This document shows positions 56,268 through 64,000 of a stretch of 64,000 nt of DNA, in pieces (positions within the stretch are counted from its first letter, which is position 1; the number at the start of each line of letters is the position of its first letter). The notes beneath the pieces are model-generated. The model made no database searches. It was not told where the DNA came from and saw only the letters and a list, made by a program, of their open reading frames with translations. Source of the DNA: Wolbachia endosymbiont of Oedothorax gibbosus (GTDB taxonomy: Bacteria; Pseudomonadota; Alphaproteobacteria; Rickettsiales; Anaplasmataceae); the NCBI RefSeq assembly GCF_936270435.1, contig NZ_OW370567.1:1189973-1253972 (forward strand), written 5' to 3'. The position numbers were made by a program, and so were the translations under genes.

Positions 56268-56495
56268 TTAAGCAACAAATATTAACAATACTGCAAGTAA
56301 AAACGCAAGCAATCCCATGATTTCAACCATAGCAGCACCAATATAAACATAAGTTTTCATTTTACCTTCCGATTCAGGGTTCCTCGCAATCCCATTTAGC
56401 ATAGCAGAAAAGATATTAGCTATACCTAAACCAGCACCGAGCATTCCAAATGCAACTAAACCAATTGCTATAAACTTTAAAGCTACTAAATCCAT
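56268..56495 (-). CDS. atpE: ATP synthase F0 subunit c
   Basis: Proteolipid of the rotor ring; 75 residues forming two helices joined by the polar loop ARNPES. The ion-binding Glu is Glu58 in GAAMVEIMGLLAF. There is no Na+-type Gln/Ser pattern, so protons are the likely coupling ion. It sits 59 bases after atpB. Confidence 0.97.
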   Translation of the reverse strand: MDLVALKFIAIGLVAFGMLGAGLGIANIFSAMLNGIARNPESEGKMKTYVYIGAAMVEIMGLLAFLLAVLLIFVA

Positions 56496-56554
56496 ATATT
56501 ACCTTTAACTGTTTCCTTATAATATAATTGTAAAATATTCTGCAAGGAAGTCAA

Positions 56555-57280
56555 TTACTTTACTGCATCTGACAAATATACACATGTTAATATAGTAAAT
56601 ATATAAGCTTGTAAAACTGCAACAAATACTTCAAACCCTATTAATGCAATTATGAACAAAAACGGCGCAGGAGTGAGAAATACGTTCATATTTACGACAA
56701 ACCCTGCTATCACTTTGATGATTGTATGACCCGCAATCATATTTGCTGCGAGCCTTATTGATAGGCTAATTGGTCTTACTAAGTAAGCAAACAACTTAAT
56801 AATAATTATTATAGGTGCAAGCCATGAAGGAGTTCCTTTTGGTAGCAATATGCGTAAAAATTCTACTCCCATTTCCTTAAACCCAACAATCGTTATATAA
56901 ATAAAAACCACCATCGATAAAGCGAAGGTGACTATCACATGACTTGTGACCGTGAAACTATAAGGAAGAACGCCAACCAAATTACATGATAAAATGAAAA
57001 TAAACACTGTAAATATCAAAGAAATGTGCTGCAAGCCTTTGCTTCCAGTGTTACTTTCTATTATTGAAATAACAAAATCATATACATACTCAACTGCGGC
57101 TTGCAAATACCCTGGTATTACTGCTCTTTTCCTTATTCCAAGAAGCAAAAATAGTACCGTCAATATTACCGAAATCATCGTGAAAAGAGATGAATTGGTA
57201 AAGCTTACGTCATACCCAAATAACCTAGGTAACTCTATTATTGTATATATTTTAAACTGTTCTAGCGGATTTAATGCCAT
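56555..57280 (-). CDS. atpB: ATP synthase F0 subunit a
   Basis: Stator channel subunit, 241 residues. The essential Arg is Arg176 in [14 protein letters not shown]. Aqueous half-channel residues are in the last two helices ([21 protein letters not shown]). It is first in the atpB-E-F'-F operon; no atpI lies upstream within the window. A 200-base AT-rich gap separates it from the divergent small gene. Confidence 0.97.
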   Translation of the reverse strand: MALNPLEQFKIYTIIELPRLFGYDVSFTNSSLFTMISVILTVLFLLLGIRKRAVIPGYLQAAVEYVYDFVISIIESNTGSKGLQHISLIFTVFIFILSCNLVGVLPYSFTVTSHVIVTFALSMVVFIYITIVGFKEMGVEFLRILLPKGTPSWLAPIIIIIKLFAYLVRPISLSIRLAANMIAGHTIIKVIAGFVVNMNVFLTPAPFLFIIALIGFEVFVAVLQAYIFTILTCVYLSDAVK

Positions 57281-57514
57281 TTTAATCTGAACTATTAACA
57301 GTAAATAAAGTATGAATTTTATAGGACAAAGTCAAGAGTTAAGATTATACTAGATCTTGTACTATTATAACATTGATACATTAACAAAATATGTAATTAG
57401 AGTGTTAATTACAGTCAGCTCTGTATTTTAAAATTTACTAATCTTATTAAATTATTCAATATCTTGACTTAACATCTTATTTTAATTATAATTTAATTTT
57501 TAGTGAGGTATATA

Positions 57515-57802
57515 ATGAACGAAATAGATTTTATTAACACTAATCATCCTTTAAATTTAGAGCAGGAATTTGGTAACGGATACATCAAATTGACAGATGG
57601 TTCCTTTAACGAATATACTGGCCATTGTCAAATAGGAAGCGAAATACTAGATGAAAGCCATAATATGATAGGAAACTTAACTATTGATGGTTACATTTAT
57701 GATGCCTATGCAGATAACCACAATATGAATCTTAAATTCTCTATGGAAATGGATTTAAAAGGTGATATAAAGAAGATAAATTCTCTTCACAAGAAGATAT
57801 AA
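57515..57802 (+). CDS. Hypothetical protein, 95 aa
   Basis: Unrecognised, mostly beta-looking and acidic (LEQEFGNGYIKLTDGSFNEYTGHCQIG; LTIDGYIYDAYADNHNMNLKFSMEMDLKG). No membrane helix. The ATG at 57515 has the Shine-Dalgarno GTGAGG at good distance; an in-frame GTG upstream (57503) is that site itself and is rejected. A hairpin follows at 57814. Confidence 0.6.
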   Translation: MNEIDFINTNHPLNLEQEFGNGYIKLTDGSFNEYTGHCQIGSEILDESHNMIGNLTIDGYIYDAYADNHNMNLKFSMEMDLKGDIKKINSLHKKI

Positions 57803-57813
57803 AGTTACAAAAG

Positions 57814-57842
57814 CTTCTACATCATAAACAATGATGTAGAAG
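57814..57842 (+). terminator. Hairpin after the small gene
   Basis: Perfect 12-bp stem (57814-57825 with 57831-57842) and loop AAACA, 11 bases after the stop at 57802. It is followed by TTACCTTTTATT, a weak T-run, so termination strength is uncertain. Confidence 0.5.
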
Positions 57843-57922
57843 TTACCTTTTATTCCATTACAACAAACTTTAAAAGCACCACATTTTATATTACAATGAC
57901 TTTTTTATTTCTTTAAAGATTC

Positions 57923-60262
57923 ATGAAATTCACATTATCTTGGTTATTAGAGCACTTAGAAACCAATGCTAGTTTAGAAGAAATTACCGATAAATTAACT
58001 CACATAGGGTTAGAAGTAGAAGATGTGATCGACAATACCAAATTAGCTGGTTTTATTGTTGCAAAAGTATTAGAAGTTGCACCTCATCCAAATGCCGATA
58101 AATTAAAATTATGTAAAGTAAATGATGGGAGTAAAATTCTACAAATAGTTTGCGGAGCAAACAATGTTAGAGAAGGTATGAAAACTGTACTTGCATCTCT
58201 TGGTAGCACATTGCCAGAAAGTGATTTCACAATTAAGTCCACAAAAATACGAGGAGTGCTAAGTGAAGGGATGCTCTGCTCTGCTTCTGAACTTGCGCTA
58301 GTTCAAGAGGAAAGTGAAGGAATAATCGAGCTTTCTGATGATTATAAAGTAGGGGACAAATTTTTCAATTGTGACCATGTAATTGATATAAATGTTACTC
58401 CAAACCGTGGAGACTGCTTAGGCATTTATGGAATAGCTCGCGACCTTGCTGCAACTGGAATTGGGACATTAAAGACTTTAAGCATTCCACAACTTACCAG
58501 CTCTATAAGTTCACCAATTGGTGTTGAAGTGAGTGACGGGGAAAGTTTTATTAGTGGAATATACATTGCCAATGTAAAAAATCAAGAAAGCCCAAAGTGG
58601 CTAAAAGATAAATTGGAATCGATAGGAATGCGCTCCATTTCTACAATAGTTGACATTACTAACTATATTATGATATCTTTTAATCGTCCAATGCATGCGT
58701 TTGATGCAAACAAAGTAGATGGCAAACTTACAATAAGAAAAGCAAATGATGGAGAAAGCTTCTTTGCTTTAAATGGTAAGGAATATTTGCTGGACAATAA
58801 TATAAACATTTATTCTGATAGTAAAAATATTCATGGAGTTGCTGGAATTATAGGTGGAAAGTGCAGTGAATGTACTCTTGAAACCACCAATATTTTTTTG
58901 GAATTAGCTTTGCTCGATCCAATCTCTATCGCTAAATCTGCAAGGCAGCTCAGCATCTCCACAGACGCTAGTTACAGATTTGCACGTTCAGTCGATCCTG
59001 GATTTACCCTTGATGGACTCAATCTTGCAGCTAAAATGATTTTGGACTTATGTGGTGGAGAAACCTCAAGCGTAGTGTCTGCTGGCAGCTTAGATAGGGC
59101 TGACACCAAGGTGAACTTTAATTATCAGGATGTAAACAAGTTAGGAAGTGTATCTGTATCACCTGATGAGATGTTCGATATCTTAACGAAACTAGGGTTT
59201 AGTATTGATAAAAAAACCGAAGGTAATTGGAATGTACAAGTACCAAGCTGGAGACCGGACGTGACAATACCTGCTGACCTAATTGAAGAAGTAACAAGGA
59301 TATACGGCTATGACAAAATAAAAGAAGAACCACTACCAAATAATGTTGAAGAAGTAGATAGTACATACGACAATTTGCGTATTTTGATGACAAACAGAGG
59401 GTTTCATGAAGTGCTAACCTGGTCATTTATGAGTGAATCAACAGCTGAAAGATTTGGTTACTCGAATAAGTTATTTATCATCGATAATCCGTTTAATAAT
59501 AACTTTAATATAATGAGACCAAGTATCATACCAAACTTGTTGCAAGTAACTGCTGATAATATTGCCCATGGAACATCTGATCTTGCAATTTTTGAAATTG
59601 GGCCAATTTACAATGGTGAAGCTCAGTCTAAACATGTTTTAAGTGGAATAAGAACAGGAAATAATTTGCCGAGAAACCATTATAATACTGATAGGAAAGT
59701 AGATGTTTTTGACGCAAAGGCTGACCTCATAACGGCTTTGGAATTCTTTAACATCAATTGTGATAATTTAACGATAGAGAGAGCAAAAAAAGAATATTAT
59801 CATCCAGGAAAGTCAGGCACCTTATCTTTTAGAAGTAAAATAGTTGGTTATTTTGGGGAACTGCATCCAAGTATACTGGATTTGTTTGATATCAAACAAA
59901 AAATTGTAGCCTTTGAAGTGATGCTAGAAAACATTGGAAATTTACCTATAAGTAGGAAAAATTTTATTGATTATAAATACCAAAGTGTAAAACGTGATTT
60001 CGCATTTATTGTAAATAAGGATGTGGAAGTAGGTAACATAATCAATGTGGTAAAAAAAAGCTCAGAGCTCATCACAGAAGTTTTAGTATTTGACGTATAC
60101 CATGGAAACAATATAGAACCGAATAAGATGTCTATAGCATTGTCAGTTACTTTCTGCTCTCCAATCCACACTTTAACTGAAAAAGAGATCCAAAAAGAAT
60201 CAAGTGCTATAGTCAATTTAGTGTGTGAAAATACCGGAGGAATTTTGAGAACTAGTCATTAA
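57923..60262 (+). CDS. pheT: Phenylalanine--tRNA ligase beta subunit
   Basis: 779 residues. Domains in order: B1 and the tRNA-binding EMAP fold ([29 protein letters not shown]), B3/B4 editing domain ([23 protein letters not shown]), B5 ([15 protein letters not shown]), catalytic-like B6/B7, and C-terminal ferredoxin-fold FDX-ACB ([16 protein letters not shown]). Full length. pheS is not in the window. Its 3' end overlaps the stop of the convergent 901-residue gene by four bases. Confidence 0.96.
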   Translation: MKFTLSWLLEHLETNASLEEITDKLTHIGLEVEDVIDNTKLAGFIVAKVLEVAPHPNADKLKLCKVNDGSKILQIVCGANNVREGMKTVLASLGSTLPESDFTIKSTKIRGVLSEGMLCSASELALVQEESEGIIELSDDYKVGDKFFNCDHVIDINVTPNRGDCLGIYGIARDLAATGIGTLKTLSIPQLTSSISSPIGVEVSDGESFISGIYIANVKNQESPKWLKDKLESIGMRSISTIVDITNYIMISFNRPMHAFDANKVDGKLTIRKANDGESFFALNGKEYLLDNNINIYSDSKNIHGVAGIIGGKCSECTLETTNIFLELALLDPISIAKSARQLSISTDASYRFARSVDPGFTLDGLNLAAKMILDLCGGETSSVVSAGSLDRADTKVNFNYQDVNKLGSVSVSPDEMFDILTKLGFSIDKKTEGNWNVQVPSWRPDVTIPADLIEEVTRIYGYDKIKEEPLPNNVEEVDSTYDNLRILMTNRGFHEVLTWSFMSESTAERFGYSNKLFIIDNPFNNNFNIMRPSIIPNLLQVTADNIAHGTSDLAIFEIGPIYNGEAQSKHVLSGIRTGNNLPRNHYNTDRKVDVFDAKADLITALEFFNINCDNLTIERAKKEYYHPGKSGTLSFRSKIVGYFGELHPSILDLFDIKQKIVAFEVMLENIGNLPISRKNFIDYKYQSVKRDFAFIVNKDVEVGNIINVVKKSSELITEVLVFDVYHGNNIEPNKMSIALSVTFCSPIHTLTEKEIQKESSAIVNLVCENTGGILRTSH

Positions 60263-62964
60263 ACCGTAATCACAGTTTCCTGCTGTTGCTGTGTGCTTAC
60301 CTCATCTAATCTACTTCCCACCTTGAATTCAATATCCTTAAAAAATCTATCCCACACTCCATGCAAATGCTCTTCTATTTTAGGCCATACATCATCCTTA
60401 AATGTTTCTCCATCATCAGAAAATAAATCACCTAAAAAAGCCCCTACTTCCTCATAACTTGATTCGAAATGTTGAAGAAATGTCTCTACTTCCTTGTGAG
60501 TATCATGTGCAACTTTTAACACCTTTCCTTCTGTGCTACTGTCGCCTATAGATGACCACCCAACCCTATTATAATTAATAACAATACAAGCACGTTTACA
60601 CAAATTTGCCAGACTCCACGCATTATTCCCATTATCCTTTGGTACATAATTTATTATCTTTTTCACCAAATTGTCTATCAAAGGAGATAATAAATCCTGG
60701 CAAAAATGCTTGATATTATCTTTTGTTTTAATTACAGGACCTTTTATGCATTTTTCTGCTAAACAGTACTCCAGTTCTGCTTTTTCTAATAACTCCCTAA
60801 TTTTTTCCCCATTAAAAGGTTTATCATTGAATGCATTCAGTAACTTATCTTCTATTATTGCAAATTTTATTTTTTCACGAGACATTAATTCTTCCCTATA
60901 ATTATTCTTTGTTTCTCCATTTATCAATAATCCCTCTTTTTTCAACTCCAATTGTTCTAATGTTTCTAGAATCGCTTCATTCCTTTCTAGAAGGACTTCT
61001 ATTGACTTTGTAATTGGATGCCCTTTTTCCCTTTGTTTAGCTTGTAAACGCTCATTTTGATCTTTGAGTGTTTGTTCCAATATAGATTTTTCTAAATGTC
61101 CTTCATCTTGTACACGAAAAGCTTCAATTATTTTTGCTAGATCTGATTCATCATACCTTTTTAATGTCCCGCATAAACCTAAAACACCCTCTTTTTGTTC
61201 TTTAAGCAACCTTTGTACTTTATATTTTTTTATTTCTAAATACGCCTCTTCTATGAAGTCATTTATTTTAGCTGAAGCTTCCTTATCCGATACTTTTTTT
61301 TCTAAATCTTCAAGCTGCTTCCTTAGGCTTTGCTTCTCCTTATCCGGTATACCTGATTGACTTAACTCACCTTGAGCTTTTTTTATTACTGATTTTATCA
61401 GCCTGCGCTCAACCTCTTGATCATCATATTCAAATTTAAAAAGGTCTTCTAACCTCCTTTTTAAGGTGCCATCTGTTAAGCTACTGTTTCCATGTATTTC
61501 TTTTAATTCCTTATGTCTATTGTTATACCTTATTTGACCTATTCCTCTTAAACGTTCAATCTCTTTTTTCGCATTTTCCAAGGCTTCCTCTGTTGCTTGG
61601 AGATGATTATTTTTATAAATATCAATTGCTTTTCTTTCAACTATTTTCCTTCTCTCTCCCTCTTTAAGCTCTTTAAGCTCTTTCCATTCCGCCTCATGTA
61701 CAGAAAATTCATCATCTTTTGAGTCACTTGGTACTTCTATTCCTACGTTTTTCAAATCTTCTATTATAATTTCTTTTTTACTTGGCAATTCCTTACCTTG
61801 GCTTCTCAGTTCTTGCTCCACTAATACCTCTTTCAGTCTTTTTTCTAATGAAAAATCTTCCTTTTCCTCTCTTCTTTTTTGTGCAAATTTAATTGCTTGT
61901 ATAAAAGCAACTCGATAAGCATTTTGTATTAAGTGACTTGTCAATTTAGGACCTATACTATTTACTACTTTCACTCTAAACTCGTTCAACAATTCCTTCA
62001 GCTTATCATATGTAATGTCTTTCTTTTCTAGCTTCATCAGCTCTTCCATAGCTTTTGCAAATTCTTGAATAGAAGTTGCAAGCACATTATTGATCTCATT
62101 ACGCAAAGGCTTAAGACCATTTTTTAAATTGATTTTAGCTGATAATTTCAGTATGGTATTATGTTCTGAATCACGTGCAACATTAAACCAACTACCATCT
62201 TTATCTTCATATAAATCTCTAAGTAATTGTTCAAATTGCGGTGGAAACTTAATCTCCATGTCCCACTTAATGTCTGACTTACCAGCATCTATTTCACGAA
62301 AAGATACCTCAATATTTTGGTGTTTTTTCTGATATGACCCACTACTCACTTTAAGAACATCAATCAAAGAATGAGATAATTTTCTATTTAAAAGATAAAA
62401 AGTAGCTAAGGCGGGTGTTGCAGGAATAAGCAAGAGTAGAAGTATAGGTATACTAACAAGAATCGCTACTGCAGCAAGAACACCATATGCTAATCTTTTT
62501 GTTGTACTTTCACTTACTTTTTTTGTTTTATTTTCCTCTGAGCTGATTTGTGTCTTATCATTTGTTTTTAATTTATTATATACTGCTAATCCTAACGCAG
62601 TAAAAACTATATAAGGAAACATTAAAACCGATAGTGCTAAATTTAATACTTTTTTCTCCGGGCAAGCTTGGTTTATCTCTTTAAATATTCTACTTGATAC
62701 GTTATACCAAGAAGTAAAAAAATCAGAGTTATAATCTTTATAATGAAATATACTGAGTGGAACGTTAAAATTAGCTAACGGCTCTTGTCCTTCCGAAGTG
62801 TCAGTAGATTTCTGTGTGATATTACTAATTAACCAATCTTGTTCCTCTAAAGCATCAAAAAACTCTTCTTCCTCTTCCAAAGTAACATTGGAAGTAGATT
62901 CTACTTTACCTAAATCACCACTATTGTTAACAACTTCTTCATAATCATCTGCAACAGCATTCAT
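60259..62964 (-). CDS. Large coiled-coil protein with two N-terminal membrane segments, 901 aa
   Basis: No family recognised. Residues 1-105 are acidic. Hydrophobic segments at about 106-128 ([20 protein letters not shown]) and 159-192 ([21 protein letters not shown]) suggest membrane insertion. Residues 250-750 are highly charged and helical with many Lys/Glu heptads ([51 protein letters not shown]), a long coiled coil. The C-terminus (750-901) has a few Cys residues and ends [10 protein letters not shown]. There is no signal peptide. It could be a structural or secreted effector protein, but this is unproven. ATG start; convergent with pheT. Confidence 0.75.
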   Translation of the reverse strand: MNAVADDYEEVVNNSGDLGKVESTSNVTLEEEEEFFDALEEQDWLISNITQKSTDTSEGQEPLANFNVPLSIFHYKDYNSDFFTSWYNVSSRIFKEINQACPEKKVLNLALSVLMFPYIVFTALGLAVYNKLKTNDKTQISSEENKTKKVSESTTKRLAYGVLAAVAILVSIPILLLLLIPATPALATFYLLNRKLSHSLIDVLKVSSGSYQKKHQNIEVSFREIDAGKSDIKWDMEIKFPPQFEQLLRDLYEDKDGSWFNVARDSEHNTILKLSAKINLKNGLKPLRNEINNVLATSIQEFAKAMEELMKLEKKDITYDKLKELLNEFRVKVVNSIGPKLTSHLIQNAYRVAFIQAIKFAQKRREEKEDFSLEKRLKEVLVEQELRSQGKELPSKKEIIIEDLKNVGIEVPSDSKDDEFSVHEAEWKELKELKEGERRKIVERKAIDIYKNNHLQATEEALENAKKEIERLRGIGQIRYNNRHKELKEIHGNSSLTDGTLKRRLEDLFKFEYDDQEVERRLIKSVIKKAQGELSQSGIPDKEKQSLRKQLEDLEKKVSDKEASAKINDFIEEAYLEIKKYKVQRLLKEQKEGVLGLCGTLKRYDESDLAKIIEAFRVQDEGHLEKSILEQTLKDQNERLQAKQREKGHPITKSIEVLLERNEAILETLEQLELKKEGLLINGETKNNYREELMSREKIKFAIIEDKLLNAFNDKPFNGEKIRELLEKAELEYCLAEKCIKGPVIKTKDNIKHFCQDLLSPLIDNLVKKIINYVPKDNGNNAWSLANLCKRACIVINYNRVGWSSIGDSSTEGKVLKVAHDTHKEVETFLQHFESSYEEVGAFLGDLFSDDGETFKDDVWPKIEEHLHGVWDRFFKDIEFKVGSRLDEVSTQQQQETVITV

Positions 62965-63018
62965 ACCATAACCTTATCCAAGTACTTTAAGTATAGCACA
63001 AACACTGACGATTTTCAA

Positions 63019-64000
63019 CTACTGACAATCTAACTTAATATCAACACTTAAATCCTGATATTCCTTAGAATAAAAGTTAGTTCCAATTTCTGTATTAATT
63101 TCTAAAGATAAGGAAAGAGTCTGCTCTTTTATGTATTCACCCCATGTATTTATTGCTTTCTTAATTTCCTCATCCTCTGTTTTGATTATTACTCTGATTC
63201 TATCTGATACATGAAAGTCGGCTTGTTTTCTGGTTTCTTGAATGAGCCTCACGACATCTCTCGCTAACCCTTCTAGAATTAATTCATCATTTAGTTCAGT
63301 GTTTAAAATAACAACCCCTTTGTTATTATCAAACACAGCAGAATATTCACTATTTGCTTTTAACAATAGTTCATATTCGCCTTTTTCTATGATGTAATTT
63401 TCTGACTCATTACCTAAAAAAACTTGCTCATTTTCAACTTGCTTCCATTTTCCCTCTTTGACATATTGAACTAGCTTCTTGATTTTGTCTGGAATTCTTT
63501 TCCCAAGCAGTGGGAAATTTAGCCTTAACTCTAGTGATGCAATACCTTCAAGTCTGTTTACTAATTCCAAGCTTTTTACATTCACCTCATCTTTTATCAT
63601 CTCCTGGTACTCATTTGAATCTGCAGCACACTGGATCCCAGTGTCAGCTACTTGGATAACAGGAGAGAACTCTGGGATGACAGAAAGCGGTTCACCTTCA
63701 AGAAAACTACAGGAAGACTGATGATAAATGATCATACTGCCAAGCGGCTGTCTGATACGTATATTAAAAGTGTTTCTGATCGAAAGTGCAGAGTTGCACA
63801 CCTTTCTCACTAGATCCATCTTGGCAATGAGCTGACTATCAAACTTCTCTAATTGTGGAAAATTAGCCAAATGAACAGATGTTTCTTCATACTTAAGCCC
63901 TTGCCATATATTCTCTGTTATAAGTGGCAACAAAGGAGCTGCAGCTCTTAGTATGTAATAAAAAACCGTATATAGAACATTATAAGCATCAGTTTTATCC
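63019..64000 (-). CDS. ileS: Isoleucine--tRNA ligase, C-terminal part, with in-frame palindromic insert
   Basis: Partial: the frame stays open to the right edge of the window, where it reads AYNVLYTVFYYILRAAAPLLPLITENIWQGL, the anticodon-binding domain of IleRS. After that come NIRIRQPLGSMIIYH, an insert, DEVNVKSLELV, and the C-terminal segments FHVSDRIRVIIKTEDEEIKKAI. The insert (about 63631-63720) encodes SVIPEFSPVIQVADTGIQCAAD between IIYHQSSCSFLEGEP and the DEVNVK block. The catalytic domain lies outside the window. Confidence 0.93.
   Translation of the reverse strand, partial: DKTDAYNVLYTVFYYILRAAAPLLPLITENIWQGLKYEETSVHLANFPQLEKFDSQLIAKMDLVRKVCNSALSIRNTFNIRIRQPLGSMIIYHQSSCSFLEGEPLSVIPEFSPVIQVADTGIQCAADSNEYQEMIKDEVNVKSLELVNRLEGIASLELRLNFPLLGKRIPDKIKKLVQYVKEGKWKQVENEQVFLGNESENYIIEKGEYELLLKANSEYSAVFDNNKGVVILNTELNDELILEGLARDVVRLIQETRKQADFHVSDRIRVIIKTEDEEIKKAINTWGEYIKEQTLSLSLEINTEIGTNFYSKEYQDLSVDIKLDCQ
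63631..63682. repeat. Palindromic element inside ileS
   Basis: CTGGATCCCAGTGTCAGC at 63631 and CTGGGATGAC ending near 63682 form an inverted pair of the same family as in birA, gltX and ctaA. Read in frame. Confidence 0.8.

Overview
The window is an AT-rich piece of a Wolbachia-type genome (Alphaproteobacteria, Rickettsiales, Anaplasmataceae). This rests on scattered single-copy housekeeping genes (nuo genes split over several loci, F0 ATP synthase genes apart from F1, partial Mrp antiporter cluster, ctaA, pccA), Wolbachia-like palindromic repeats lying both between and inside genes, and a dense mix of IS110, IS982, IS5, IS4, IS66 and IS630 elements with group II introns. The strain cannot be named from the sequence alone.

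Layout. 0.2-2.1 kb: uvrD/pcrA-type helicase. 2.2-3.6 kb: two divergent unknown genes. 3.6-10.6 kb: a tight operon nuoJ-K-L-M-N-birA-ccmD-ccmE; ccmD is a 45-codon gene overlapping both neighbours. 10.7-12.7 kb: two unknown proteins sharing a C-terminal tail, the larger with about twenty 12-residue repeats. 12.9-19.5 kb: tRNA-Ala, tRNA-Lys, nuoF, infC, thrS, nuoI, mnmE, tRNA-Ser. 19.6-24 kb: ferredoxin-NADP reductase, a candidate secreted effector with an EPIYA motif and proline-rich SH3-type motifs, and a GDSL lipase. 24.2-31.6 kb: rpoD, an Mrp/Mnh cation antiporter cluster, rpoZ, an XRE regulator, purE, mutL.

31.6-48.1 kb is a mobile-element graveyard. Target duplications and restored reading frames allow the insertion order to be rebuilt. 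An IS110 transposase gene was split by an IS630 element and by an IS982 element. That IS982 was in turn split by another IS110 and by a group II intron, and a second group II intron sits inside domain V of the first (a twintron). Next to it an IS66 gene was split by an IS5-family element, itself split by a second, apparently intact IS982; an IS4-like element carries another IS5 copy.

48.1-64 kb returns to core genes: gltX, an ankyrin-like membrane protein, pccA, ctaA, a membrane glycosyltransferase, atpF-atpF'-atpE-atpB, a small unknown gene, pheT, a 901-residue coiled-coil membrane protein, and the 3' part of ileS.

Functionally the core genes serve respiration (complex I, heme A, cytochrome c maturation, ATP synthase, Na+/H+ exchange), translation (thrS, gltX, pheT, ileS, infC, mnmE, tRNAs) and transcription (rpoD, rpoZ). 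Four essential enzymes (birA, gltX, ctaA, ileS) carry in-frame copies of the palindromic repeat. The most novel items are the domain-V twintron, the EPIYA/PxxP protein, the 12-residue repeat protein and a dispersed repeat lying 3' of four genes.
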